DNA from: Siphonodentalium dalli
Taxonomy: Eukaryota > Mollusca > Scaphopoda > Gadilida > Siphonodentaliidae
Length of the DNA: 64,000 nt
NCBI GenBank assembly: GCA_032622095.1
Contig: CP136061.1
Span: forward strand, 263,036,077 to 263,100,076
Reading direction: 5' to 3'
The position numbers and the translations under genes were made by a program. This document shows positions 24,972 through 39,427 of this stretch, in pieces. Numbering within the stretch: the stretch's first letter is position 1; each line of letters opens with the position of its first letter. Below the pieces are notes generated by a model. That model did no database searches, had not been told where the DNA came from, and saw nothing but the letters and a program-made list of their open reading frames with translations.

Positions 24972-27900
24972 CAGAACGAAAATGTAAACAAACACCAAAT
25001 CACCCCATACATTCACATTTCCCCGTCCCGCGGCGATATTTTTACATAAAATGTTAGATTAACATCTTCTCGACATCATTGTAACATTTTATTGACCATA
25101 ATCAAGATGAAAACATGTTTTTTTTCGCTGATGGGACGGAAGCGAAATTACAGAACGGGATGGGACGGTATTAGATAGGATGGGACGGTATTAGAAAACG
25201 CAGAACAGCTAAGATAGACCCCTAAACTTGCTGTTTAGCAATAATACAGCATGTAGCAGCACCAAAATGGCTCTATATGGTCATCAGTGCAGCATTTTAT
25301 TGGTGGTCCCATTTTATTGACCATAATCAAGATGAAAACATGTTTTTTTTCGCTGATGGGACGGAAGCGAAATTGCAGAACGAAAATGTAAACAAACACC
25401 AAATCACCCCATGCATTCACATTTCACCATCCCGCGGCGATATTTTTACATAAAATGTTAGATTAACATCTTCTCGACATCAATGTAACATTTTATTGAC
25501 CATAATCAAGATGAAAACATGTTTTTTTTCGCTGATGGGACGGAAGCGAAATTGCAGAACGAAAATGTAAACAAACACCAAATCACCCCATGCATTCACA
25601 TTTCCCCATCCCGCGGCGATATTTTTACATAAAATGTTAGATTAATATCTTCTCGACATCATTGTAACATTTTATTGACCATAATCAAGATGAAAACATG
25701 TTTTTTTTCGCTGATGGGACGGAAGCGAAATTGCAGAACGGGATGGGACGGTATTAGATAGGATGGGACGGTATTAGAAAACGCAGAACAGCTAAGATAG
25801 ACCCCTAAACTTGCTGTTTAGCAATAATACAGCATGTAGCAGCACCAAAATGGCTCTATATGGTCATCAGTGCAGCATTTTATTGGTGATCCCATTTTAT
25901 TGACCATAATCAAGATGAAAACATGTTTTTTTTCGCTGATGGGACGGAAGCGAAATTGCAGAACGAAAATGTAAACAAACACCAAATCACCCCATGCATT
26001 CACATTTCCCCGTCCCGCGGCGATATTTTTACATAAAATGTTAGATTAACATCTTCTCGACATCATTGTAACATTTTATTGACCATAATCAAGATGAAAA
26101 CATGTTTTTTTTTTCGCTGATGGGACGGAAGCGAAATTGCAGAACGGGATGGGACGGTATTAGATAGGATGGGACGGTATTAGAAAACGCAGAACAGCTA
26201 AGATAGACCCCTAAACTTGCTGTTTAGCAATAATACAGCATGTAGCAGCACCAAAATGGCTCTATATGGTCATCAGTGCAGCATTTTATTGGTGGTCCCA
26301 TTTTATTGACCATAATCAAGATGAAAACATGTTTTTTTTCGCTGATGGGACGGAAGCGAAATTGCAGAACGAAAATGTAAACAAACACCAAATCACCCCA
26401 TGCATTCACATTTCCCCGTCTCGCGGCGATATTTTTACATAAAATGTTAGATTAACATCTTCTCGACATCATTGTAACATTTTATTGACCATAATCAAGA
26501 TGAAAACATGTTTTTTTTCGCTGATGGGACGGAAGCGAAATTGCAGAACGGGATGGGACGGTATTAGATAGGATGGGACGGTATTAGAAAACGCAGAACA
26601 GCTAAGATAGACCCCTAAACTTGCTGTTTAGCAATAATACAGCATGTAGCAGCACCAAAATGGCTCTATATGGTCATCAGTGCAGCATTTTATTGGTGAT
26701 CCCATTTTATTGACCATAATCAAGATGAAAACATGTTTTTTTTCGCTGATGGGACGGAAGCGAAATTGCAGAACGAAAATGTAAACACCAAATCACCCCA
26801 TGCATTCACATTTCCCCGTCCCGCGGCGATATTTTTACATAAAATGTTAGATTAATATCTTCTCGACATCATTGCAACATTTTATTGACCATAATCAAGA
26901 TGAAAACATGTTTTTTTTCGCTGATGGGACGGAAGCGAAATTGCAGAACGGGATGGGACGGTATTAGATAGGATGGGACGGTATTAGAAAACGCAGAACA
27001 GCTAAGATAGACCCCTAAACTTGCTGTTTAGCAATAATACAGCATGTAGCAGCACCAAAATGGCTCTATATGGTCATCAGTGCAGCATTTTATTGGTGAT
27101 CCCATTTTATTGACCATAATCAAGATGAAAACATGTTTTTTTTCGCTGATGGGACGGAAGCGAAATTGCAGAACGAAAATGTAAACACCAAATCACCCCA
27201 TGCATTCACATTTCCCCGTCCCGCGGCGATATTTTTACATAAAATGTTAGATTAACATCTTCTCGACATCATTGTAACATTTTATTGACCATAATCAAGA
27301 TGAAAACATGTTTTTTTTCGCTGATGGGACGGAAGCGAAATTGCAGAACGGGATGGGACGGTATTAGATAGGATGGGACGGTATTAGAAAACGCAGAACA
27401 GCTAAGATAGACCCCTAAACTTGCTGTTTAGCAATAATACAGCATGTAGCAGCACCAAAATGGCTCTATATGGTCATCAGTGCAGCATTTTATTGGTGAT
27501 CCCATTTTAATGACCATAATCAAGATGAAAACATGTTTTTTTTCGCTGATGGGACGGAAGCGAAATTGCAGAACGAAAATGTAAACAAACACCAAATCAC
27601 CCCATGCATTCACATTTCACCATCCCGCGGCGATATTTTTACATAAAATGTTAGATTAACATCTTCTCGACATCATTGTAACATTTTATTGACCATAATC
27701 AAGATGAAAACATGTTTTTTTTTCGCTGATGGGACGGAAGCGAAATTGCAGAACGGGATGGGACGGTATTAGATAGGATGGGACGGTATTAGAAAACGCA
27801 GAACAGCTAAGATAGACCCCTAAACTTGCTGTTTAGCAATAATACAGCATGTAGCAGCACCAAAATGGCTCTATATGGTCATCAGTGCAGCATTTTATTG

Positions 27901-29361
27901 GTGATCCCATTTTATTGACCATAATCAAGATGAAAACATGTTTTTTTTCGCTGATGGGACGGAAGCGAAATTGCAGAACGAAAATGTAAACAAACACCAA
28001 ATCACCCCATGCATTCACATTTCACCATCCCGCGGCGATATTTTTACATAAAATGTTAGATTAACATCTTCTCGACATCATTGTAACATTTTATTGACCA
28101 TAATCAAGATGAAAACATGTTTTTTTTCGCTGATGGGACGGAAGCGAAATTGCAGAACGAAAATGTAAACAAACACCAAATCACCCCATGCATTCACATT
28201 TCCCCGTCCCGCGGCGATATTTTTACATAAAATGTTAGATTAACATCTTCTCGACATCATTGCAACATTTTATTGACCATAATCAAGATGAAAACATGTT
28301 TTTTTTCGCTGATGGGACGGAAGCGAAATTGCAGAACGGGATGGGACGGTATTAGATAGGATGGGACGGTATTAGAAAACGCAGAACAGCTAAGATAGAC
28401 CCCTAAACTTGCTGTTTAGCAATAATACAGCATGTAGCAGCACCAAAATGGCTCTATATGGTCATCAGTGCAGCATTTTATTGGTGATCCCATTTTATTG
28501 ACCATAATCAAGATGAAAACATGTTTTTTTTCGCTGATGGGACGGAAGCGAAATTGCAGAACGAAAATGTAAACACCAAATCACCCCATGCATTCACATT
28601 TCCCCGTCCCGCGGCGATATTTTTACATAAAATGTTAGATTAATATCTTCTCGACATCATTGTAACATTTTATTGACCATAATCAAGATGAAAACATGTT
28701 TTTTTTCGCTGATGGGACGGAAGCGAAATTGCAGAACGGGATGGAATGGTATTAGATAGGATGGGACGGTATTAGAAAACGCAGAACAGCTAAGATAGAC
28801 CCCTAAACTTGCTGTTTAGCAATAATACAGCATGTAGCAGCACCAAAATGGCTCTATATGGTCATCAGTGCAGCATTTTATTGGTGATCCCATTTTATTG
28901 ACCATAATCAAGATGAAAACATGTTTTTTTTCGCTGATGGGACGGAAGCGAAATTGCAGAACGAAAATGTAAACAAACACCAAATCACCCCATGCATTCA
29001 CATTTCACCATCCCGCGGCGATATTTTTACATAAAATGTTAGATTAACATCTTCTCGACATCATTGTAACATTTTATTGACCATAATCAAGATGAAAACA
29101 TGTTTTTTTTCGCTGATGGGACGGAAGCGAAATTGCAGAACGGGATGGGACGGTATTAGATAGGATGGGACGGTATTAGAAAACGCAGAACAGCTAAGAT
29201 AGACCCCTAAACTTGCTGTTTAGCAATAATACAGCATGTAGCAGCACCAAAATGGCTCTATATGGTCATCAGTGCAGCATTTTATTGGTGATCCCATTTT
29301 ATTGACCATAATCAAGATGAAAACATGTTTTTTTTTCGCTGATGGGACGGAAGCGAAATTG
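24972..29361. repeat. HOR1, complete copy 4 (4,390 bp)
   Basis: Same order; A-A junctions at 25555 and 28153. It has more private changes than copies 1-3: G-to-A at 25608 (CpG to CpA), a T10 tract at 26105-26114 (the only T10 seen), C-to-T at 28747 (on top of the GGATGGAACGG marker) and a T9 tract in its last B (near 29329). It lies at the edge of the HOR1 domain, where less homogenisation is expected. Confidence 0.9.
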
Positions 29362-30567
29362 CAGAACGAAAATGTAAACACCAAATCACCCCATGCATTC
29401 ACATTTCCCCGTCCCGCGGCGATATTTTTACATAAAATGTTAGATTAATATCTTCTCGACATCATTGCAACATTTTATTGACCATAATCAAGATGAAAAC
29501 ATGTTTTTTTTCGCTGATGGGACGGAAGCGAAATTGCAGAACGGGATGGGACGGTATTAGATAGGATGGGACGGTATTAGAAAACGCAGAACAGCTAAGA
29601 TAGACCCCTAAACTTGCTGTTTAGCAATAATACAGCATGTAGCAGCACCAAAATGGCTCTATATGGTCATCAGTGCAGCATTTTATTGGTGATCCCATTT
29701 TATTGACCATAATCAAGATGAAAACATGTTTTTTTTTCGCTGATGGGACGGAAGCGAAATTGCAGAACGAAAATGTAAACACCAAATCACCCCATGCATT
29801 CACATTTCCCCGTCCCGCGGCGATATTTTTACATGAAATGTTAGATTAACATCTTCTCGACATCATTGTAACATTTTATTGACCATAATCAAGATGAAAA
29901 CATGTTTTTTTTCGCTGATGGGACGGAAGCGAAATTGCAGAACGGGATGGGACGGTATTAGATAGGATGGGACGGTATTAGAAAACGCAGAACAGCTAAG
30001 ATAGACCCCTAAACTTGCTGTTTAGCAATAATACAGCATGTAGCAGCACCAAAATGGCTCTATATGGTCATCAGTGCAGCATTTTATTGGTGATCCCATT
30101 TTATTGACCATAATCAAGATGAAAACATGTTTTTTTTCGCTGATGGGACGGAAGCGAAATTGCAGAACGAAAATGTAAACAAACACCAAATCACCCCATG
30201 CATTCACATTTCACCATCCCGCGGCGATATTTTTACATAAAATGTTAGATTAACATCTTCTCGACATCATTGTAACATTTTATTGACCATAATCAAGATG
30301 AAAACATGTTTTTTTTTCGCTGATGGGACGGAAGCGAAATTGCAGAACGGGATGGGACGGTATTAGATAGGATGGGACGGTATTAGAAAACGCAGAACAG
30401 CTAAGATAGACCCCTAAACTTGCTGTTTAGCAATAATACAGCATGTAGCAGCACCAAAATGGCTCTATATGGTCATCAGTGCAGCATTTTATTGGTGATC
30501 CCATTTTATTGACCATAATCAAGATGAAAACATGTTTTTTTTCGCTGATGGGACGGAAGCGAAATTG
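29362..30567. repeat. Mosaic block: HOR2-like tail s1, s2*, c9
   Basis: A starts: 29362 (s1), 29763 (s2*) and 30163 (c9). It has the same order as 1-1204, but the third member carries T9 and the B after 29362 also carries T9. This is the switch out of the HOR1 tandem domain. Confidence 0.83.
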
Positions 30568-33500
30568 CAGAACGAAAATGTAAACAAACACCAAATCACC
30601 CCATACATTCACTTTTCCCCGTCCCGCGGCGATATTTTTACATAAAATGTTAGATTAACATCTTCTCGACATCATTGTAACATTTTATTGACCATAATCA
30701 AGATGAAAACATGTTTTTTTTCGCTGATGGGACGGAAGCGAAATTACAGAACGGGATGGGACGGTATTAGATAGGATGGGACGGTATTAGAAAACGCAGA
30801 ACAGCTAAGATAGACCCCTAAACTTGCTGTTTAGCAATAATACAGCATGTAGCAGCACCAAAATGGCTCTATATGGTCATCAGTGCAGCATTTTATTGGT
30901 GATCCCATTTTATTGACCATAATCAAGATGAAAACATGTTTTTTTTCGCTGATGGGACGGAAGCGAAATTGCAGAACGAAAATGTAAACAAACACCAAAT
31001 CACCCCATGCATTCACATTTCCCCGTCCCGCGGCGATATTTTTACATAAAATGTTAGATTAACATCTTCTCGACATCATTGTAACATTTTATTGACCATA
31101 ATCAAGATGAAAACATGTTTTTTTTTCGCTGATGGGACGGAAGCGAAATTGCAGAACGGGATGGGACGGTATTAGATAGGATGGGACGGTATTAGAAAAC
31201 GCAGAACAGCTAAGATAGACCCCTAAACTTGCTGTTTAGCAATAATACAGCATGTAGCAGCACCAAAATGGCTCTATATGGTCATCAGTGCAGCATTTTA
31301 TTGGTGGTCCCATTTTATTGACCATAATCAAGATGAAAACATGTTTTTTTTCGCTGATGGGACGGAAGCGAAATTGCAGAACGAAAATGTAAACAAACAC
31401 CAAATCACCCCATGCATTCACATTTCCCCGTCTCGCGGCGATATTTTTACATAAAATGTTAGATTAACATCTTCTCGACATCATTGTAACATTTTATTGA
31501 CCATAATCAAGATGAAAACATGTTTTTTTTCGCTGATGGGACGGAAGCGAAATTGCAGAACGGGATGGGACGGTATTAGATAGGATGGGACGGTATTAGA
31601 AAACGCAGAACAGCTAAGATAGACCCCTAAACTTGCTGTTTAGCAATAATACAGCATGTAGCAGCACCAAAATGGCTCTATATGGTCATCAGTGCAGCAT
31701 TTTATTGGTGATCCCATTTTATTGACCATAATCAAGATGAAAACATGTTTTTTTTCGCTGATGGGACGGAAGCGAAATTGCAGAACGAAAATGTAAACAC
31801 CAAATCACCCCATGCATTCACATTTCCCCGTCCCGCGGCGATATTTTTACATAAAATGTTAGATTAATATCTTCTCGACATCATTGCAACATTTTATTGA
31901 CCATAATCAAGATGAAAACATGTTTTTTTTCGCTGATGGGACGGAAGCGAAATTGCAGAACGGGATGGGACGGTATTAGATAGGATGGGACGGTATTAGA
32001 AAACGCAGAACAGCTAAGATAGACCCCTAAACTTGCTGTTTAGCAATAATACAGCATGTAGCAGCACCAAAATGGCTCTATATGGTCATCAGTGCAGCAT
32101 TTTATTGGTGATCCCATTTTATTGACCATAATCAAGATGAAAACATGTTTTTTTTCGCTGATGGGACGGAAGCGAAATTGCAGAACGAAAATGTAAACAC
32201 CAAATCACCCCATGCATTCACATTTCCCCGTCCCGCGGCGATATTTTTACATAAAATGTTAGATTAACATCTTCTCGACATCATTGTAACATTTTATTGA
32301 CCATAATCAAGATGAAAACATGTTTTTTTTCGCTGATGGGACGGAAGCGAAATTGCAGAACGGGATGGGACGGTATTAGATAGGATGGGACGGTATTAGA
32401 AAACGCAGAACAGCTAAGATAGACCCCTAAACTTGCTGTTTAGCAATAATACAGCATGTAGCAGCACCAAAATGGCTCTATATGGTCATCAGTGCAGCAT
32501 TTTATTGGTGATCCCATTTTAATGACCATAATCAAGATGAAAACATGTTTTTTTTCGCTGATGGGACGGAAGCGAAATTGCAGAACGAAAATGTAAACAA
32601 ACACCAAATCACCCCATGCATTCACATTTCACCATCCCGCGGCGATATTTTTACATAAAATGTTAGATTAACATCTTCTCGACATCATTGTAACATTTTA
32701 TTGACCATAATCAAGATGAAAACATGTTTTTTTTTCGCTGATGGGACGGAAGCGAAATTGCAGAACGGGATGGGACGGTATTAGATAGGATGGGACGGTA
32801 TTAGAAAACGCAGAACAGCTAAGATAGACCCCTAAACTTGCTGTTTAGCAATAATACAGCATGTAGCAGCACCAAAATGGCTCTATATGGTCATCAGTGC
32901 AGCATTTTATTGGTGATCCCATTTTATTGACCATAATCAAGATGAAAACATGTTTTTTTTCGCTGATGGGACGGAAGCGAAATTGCAGAACGAAAATGTA
33001 AACAAACACCAAATCACCCCATGCATTCACATTTCACCATCCCGCGGCGATATTTTTACATAAAATGTTAGATTAACATCTTCTCGACATCATTGTAACA
33101 TTTTATTGACCATAATCAAGATGAAAACATGTTTTTTTTCGCTGATGGGACGGAAGCGAAATTGCAGAACGAAAATGTAAACAAACACCAAATCACCCCA
33201 TGCATTCACATTTCCCCGTCCCGCGGCGATATTGTTACATAAAATGTTAGATTAACATCTTCTCGACATCATTGCAACATTTTATTGACCATAATCAAGA
33301 TGAAAACATGTTTTTTTTCGCTGATGGGACGGAAGCGAAATTGCAGAACGGGATGGGACGGTATTAGATAGGATGGGACGGTATTAGAAAACGCAGAACA
33401 GCTAAGATAGACCCCTAAACTTGCTGTTTAGCAATAATACAGCATGTAGCAGCACCAAAATGGCTCTATATGGTCATCAGTGCAGCATTTTATTGGTGAT

Positions 33501-33793
33501 CCCATTTTATTGACCATAATCAAGATGAAAACATGTTTTTTTTCGCTGATGGGACGGAAGCGAAATTGCAGAACGGGATGGGACGGTATTAGATAGGATG
33601 GGACGGTATTAGAAAACGCAGAACAGCTAAGATAGACCCCTAAACTTGCTGTTTAGCAATAATACAGCATGTAGCAGCACCAAAATGGCTCTATATGGTC
33701 ATCAGTGCAGCATTTTATTGGTGATCCCATTTTATTGACCATAATCAAGATGAAAACATGTTTTTTTTCGCTGATGGGACGGAAGCGAAATTG
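30568..33793. repeat. Truncated HOR1-type block ending in a B-B junction
   Basis: A starts: 30568 (v1), 30972 (g9), 31377 (t), 31781 (s1), 32181 (s2, followed by B with TTAATGACC), 32581 (c9), 32986 (c, no B) and 33165 (g with GCAAC and a private T-to-G at 33234). B modules at 33344 and 33569 then follow without an A between. Relative to HOR1, the s1' and c modules and one B are missing before the next v monomer. The next monomer (33794) is v1 and opens HOR2. Confidence 0.87.
33569..33793. repeat. Second B of the only B-B junction
   Basis: The B module at 33344-33568 is followed directly by another full B. No A module lies between them, and the join falls within R. It is the reciprocal type of the 14 A-A junctions. 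It lacks the GGATGGAACGG marker, so it is not HOR1 member 11's B; it fits the B that normally follows a c module just before v1, as at 39203. Confidence 0.93.
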
Positions 33794-36700
33794 CAGAACG
33801 AAAATGTAAACAAACACCAAATCACCCCATACATTCACTTTTCCCCGTCCCGCGGCGATATTTTTACATAAAATGTTAGATTAACATCTTCTCGACATCA
33901 TTGTAACATTTTATTGACCATAATCAAGATGAAAACATGTTTTTTTTCGCTGATGGGACGGAAGCGAAATTACAGAACGGGATGGGACGGTATTAGATAG
34001 GATGGGACGGTATTAGAAAACGCAGAACAGCTAAGATAGACCCCTAAACTTGCTGTTTAGCAATAATACAGCATGTAGCAGCACCAAAATGGCTCTATAT
34101 GGTCATCAGTGCAGCATTTTATTGGTGATCCCATTTTATTGACCATAATCAAGATGAAAACATGTTTTTTTTCGCTGATGGGACGGAAGCGAAATTGCAG
34201 AACGAAAATGTAAACAAACACCAAATCACCCCATGCATTCACATTTCCCCGTCCCGCGGCGATATTTTTACATAAAATGTTAGATTAACATCTTCTCGAC
34301 ATCATTGTAACATTTTATTGACCATAATCAAGATGAAAACATGTTTTTTTTCGCTGATGGGACGGAAGCGAAATTGCAGAACGGGATGGGACGGTATTAG
34401 ATAGGATGGGACGGTATTAGAAAACGCAGAACAGCTAAGATAGACCCCTAAACTTGCTGTTTAGCAATAATACAGCATGTAGCAGCACCAAAATGGCTCT
34501 ATATGGTCATCAGTGCAGCATTTTATTGGTGATCCCATTTTATTGACCATAATCAAGATGAAAACATGTTTTTTTTCGCTGATGGGACGGAAGCGAAATT
34601 GCAGAACGAAAATGTAAACACCAAATCACCCCATGCATTCACATTTCCCCGTCCCGCGGCGATATTTTTACATAAAATGTTAGATTAACATCTTCTCGAC
34701 ATCATTGTAACATTTTATTGACCATAATCAAGATGAAAACATGTTTTTTTTCGCTGATGGGACGGAAGCGAAATTGCAGAACGGGATGGGACGGTATTAG
34801 ATAGGATGGGACGGTATTAGAAAACGCAGAACAGCTAAGATAGACCCCTAAACTTGCTGTTTAGCAATAATACAGCATGTAGCAGCACCAAAATGGCTCT
34901 ATATGGTCATCAGTGCAGCATTTTATTGGTGATCCCATTTTATTGACCATAATCAAGATGAAAACATGTTTTTTTTCGCTGATGGGACGGAAGCGAAATT
35001 GCAGAACGAAAATGTAAACAAACACCAAATCACCCCATGCATTCACATTTCACCATCCCGCGGCGATATTTTTACATAAAATGTTAGATTAACATCTTCT
35101 CGACATCATTGTAACATTTTATTGACCATAATCAAGATGAAAACATGTTTTTTTTTCGCTGATGGGACGGAAGCGAAATTGCAGAACGGGATGGGACGGT
35201 ATTAGATAGGATGGGACGGTATTAGAAAACGCAGAACAGCTAAGATAGACCCCTAAACTTGCTGTTTAGCAATAATACAGCATGTAGCAGCACCAAAATG
35301 GCTCTATATGGTCATCAGTGCAGCATTTTATTGGTGATCCCATTTTATTGACCATAATCAAGATGAAAACATGTTTTTTTTCGCTGATGGGACGGAAGCG
35401 AAATTGCAGAACGAAAATGTAAACAAACACCAAATCACCCCATGCATTCACATTTCACCATCCCGCGGCGATATTTTTACATAAAATGTTAGATTAACAT
35501 CTTCTCGACATCATTGTAACATTTTATTGACCATAATCAAGATGAAAACATGTTTTTTTTCGCTGATGGGACGGAAGCGAAATTGCAGAACGGGATGGGA
35601 CGGTATTAGATAGGATGGGACGGTATTAGAAAACGCAGAACAGCTAAGATAGACCCCTAAACTTGCTGTTTAGCAATAATACAGCATGTAGCAGCACCAA
35701 AATGGCTCTATATGGTCATCAGTGCAGCATTTTATTGGTGATCCCATTTTATTGACCATAATCAAGATGAAAACATGTTTTTTTTCGCTGATGGGACGGA
35801 AGCGAAATTGCAGAACGAAAATGTAAACACCAAATCACCCCATGCATTCACATTTCCCCGTCCCGCGGCGATATTTTTACATAAAATGTTAGATTAATAT
35901 CTTCTCGACATCATTGCAACATTTTATTGACCATAATCAAGATGAAAACATGTTTTTTTTCGCTGATGGGACGGAAGCGAAATTGCAGAACGGGATGGGA
36001 CGGTATTAGATAGGATGGGACGGTATTAGAAAACGCAGAACAGCTAAGATAGACCCCTAAACTTGCTGTTTAGCAATAATACAGCATGTAGCAGCACCAA
36101 AATGGCTCTATATGGTCATCAGTGCAGCATTTTATTGGTGATCCCATTTTATTGACCATAATCAAGATGAAAACATGTTTTTTTTCGCTGATGGGACGGA
36201 AGCGAAATTGCAGAACGAAAATGTAAACACCAAATCACCCCATGCATTCACATTTCCCCGTCCCGCGGCGATATTTTTACATGAAATGTTAGATTAACAT
36301 CTTCTCGACATCATTGTAACATTTTATTGACCATAATCAAGATGAAAACATGTTTTTTTTCGCTGATGGGACGGAAGCGAAATTGCAGAACGGGATGGGA
36401 CGGTATTAGATAGGATGGGACGGTATTAGAAAACGCAGAACAGCTAAGATAGACCCCTAAACTTGCTGTTTAGCAATAATACAGCATGTAGCAGCACCAA
36501 AATGGCTCTATATGGTCATCAGTGCAGCATTTTATTGGTGATCCCATTTTATTGACCATAATCAAGATGAAAACATGTTTTTTTTCGCTGATGGGACGGA
36601 AGCGAAATTGCAGAACGAAAATGTAAACAAACACCAAATCACCCCATGCATTCACATTTCACCATCCCGCGGCGATATTTTTACATAAAATGTTAGATTA

Positions 36701-39427
36701 ACATCTTCTCGACATCATTGTAACATTTTATTGACCATAATCAAGATGAAAACATGTTTTTTTTCGCTGATGGGACGGAAGCGAAATTGCAGAACGGGAT
36801 GGGACGGTATTAGATAGGATGGGACGGTATTAGAAAACGCAGAACAGCTAAGATAGACCCCTAAACTTGCTGTTTAGCAATAATACAGCATGTAGCAGCA
36901 CCAAAATGGCTCTATATGGTCATCAGTGCAGCATTTTATTGGTGATCCCATTTTATTGACCATAATCAAGATGAAAACATGTTTTTTTTCGCTGATGGGA
37001 CGGAAGCGAAATTGCAGAACGAAAATGTAAACACCAAATCACCCCATGCATTCACATTTCCCCGTCCCGCGGCGATATTTTTACATAAAATGTTAGATTA
37101 ACATCTTCTCGACATCATTGTAACATTTTATTGACCATAATCAAGATGAAAACATGTTTTTTTTCGCTGATGGGACGGAAGCGAAATTGCAGAACGGGAT
37201 GGGACGGTATTAGATAGGATGGGACGGTATTAGAAAACGCAGAACAGCTAAGATAGACCCCTAAACTTGCTGTTTAGCAATAATACAGCATGTAGCAGCA
37301 CCAAAATGGCTCTATATGGTCATCAGTGCAGCATTTTATTGGTGATCCCATTTTATTGACCATAATCAAGATGAAAACATGTTTTTTTTCGCTGATGGGA
37401 CGGAAGCGAAATTGCAGAACGAAAATGTAAACAAACACCAAATCACCCCATGCATTCACATTTCACCATCCCGCGGCGATATTTTTACATAAAATGTTAG
37501 ATTAACATCTTCTCGACATCATTGTAACATTTTATTGACCATAATCAAGATGAAAACATGTTTTTTTTTCGCTGATGGGACGGAAGCGAAATTGCAGAAC
37601 GGGATGGGACGGTATTAGATAGGATGGGACGGTATTAGAAAACGCAGAACAGCTAAGATAGACCCCTAAACTTGCTGTTTAGCAATAATACAGCATGTAG
37701 CAGCACCAAAATGGCTCTATATGGTCATCAGTGCAGCATTTTATTGGTGATCCCATTTTATTGACCATAATCAAGATGAAAACATGTTTTTTTTCGCTGA
37801 TGGGACGGAAGCGAAATTGCAGAACGAAAATGTAAACAAACACCAAATCACCCCATGCATTCACATTTCACCATCCCGCGGCGATATTTTTACATAAAAT
37901 GTTAGATTAACATCTTCTCGACATCATTGTAACATTTTATTGACCATAATCAAGATGAAAACATGTTTTTTTTCGCTGATGGGACGGAAGCGAAATTGCA
38001 GAACGGGATGGGACGGTATTAGATAGGATGGGACGGTATTAGAAAACGCAGAACAGCTAAGATAGACCCCTAAACTTGCTGTTTAGCAATAATACAGCAT
38101 GTAGCAGCACCAAAATGGCTCTATATGGTCATCAGTGCAGCATTTTATTGGTGATCCCATTTTATTGACCATAATCAAGATGAAAACATGTTTTTTTTCG
38201 CTGATGGGACGGAAGCGAAATTGCAGAACGAAAATGTAAACACCAAATCACCCCATGCATTCACATTTCCCCGTCCCGCGGCGATATTTTTACATAAAAT
38301 GTTAGATTAATATCTTCTCGACATCATTGCAACATTTTATTGACCATAATCAAGATGAAAACATGTTTTTTTTCGCTGATGGGACGGAAGCGAAATTGCA
38401 GAACGGGATGGGACGGTATTAGATAGGATGGGACGGTATTAGAAAACGCAGAACAGCTAAGATAGACCCCTAAACTTGCTGTTTAGCAATAATACAGCAT
38501 GTAGCAGCACCAAAATGGCTCTATATGGTCATCAGTGCAGCATTTTATTGGTGATCCCATTTTATTGACCATAATCAAGATGAAAACATGTTTTTTTTCG
38601 CTGATGGGACGGAAGCGAAATTGCAGAACGAAAATGTAAACACCAAATCACCCCATGCATTCACATTTCCCCGTCCCGCGGCGATATTTTTACATGAAAT
38701 GTTAGATTAACATCTTCTCGACATCATTGTAACATTTTATTGACCATAATCAAGATGAAAACATGTTTTTTTTCGCTGATGGGACGGAAGCGAAATTGCA
38801 GAACGGGATGGGACGGTATTAGATAGGATGGGACGGTATTAGAAAACGCAGAACAGCTAAGATAGACCCCTAAACTTGCTGTTTAGCAATAATACAGCAT
38901 GTAGCAGCACCAAAATGGCTCTATATGGTCATCAGTGCAGCATTTTATTGGTGATCCCATTTTATTGACCATAATCAAGATGAAAACATGTTTTTTTTCG
39001 CTGATGGGACGGAAGCGAAATTGCAGAACGAAAATGTAAACAAACACCAAATCACCCCATGCATTCACATTTCACCATCCCGCGGCGATATTTTTACATA
39101 AAATGTTAGATTAACATCTTCTCGACATCATTGTAACATTTTATTGACCATAATCAAGATGAAAACATGTTTTTTTTCGCTGATGGGACGGAAGCGAAAT
39201 TGCAGAACGGGATGGGACGGTATTAGATAGGATGGGACGGTATTAGAAAACGCAGAACAGCTAAGATAGACCCCTAAACTTGCTGTTTAGCAATAATACA
39301 GCATGTAGCAGCACCAAAATGGCTCTATATGGTCATCAGTGCAGCATTTTATTGGTGATCCCATTTTATTGACCATAATCAAGATGAAAACATGTTTTTT
39401 TTCGCTGATGGGACGGAAGCGAAATTG
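33794..39427. repeat. HOR2, copy 1 (5,634 bp; 14 AB monomers)
   Basis: A starts: 33794 v1, 34198 g, then six monomers 34602 s2, 35002 c9, 35407 c, 35811 s1, 36211 s2*, 36611 c, then the same six again at 37015, 37415, 37820, 38224, 38624 and 39024. The two six-monomer blocks (34602-37014 and 37015-39427) are each 2,413 bp. A and B alternate strictly, with no A-A or B-B junction. The HOR1 markers GGATGGAACGG and CATCAATG are absent. Confidence 0.9.

Noticed and set aside
33569-33793. B-B junction as a simple assembly artefact
   Set aside because: It cannot be excluded without reads, but the join is clean within R, keeps exact module lengths, and coincides with a real change of HOR type on its two sides. 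It is kept as a finding.
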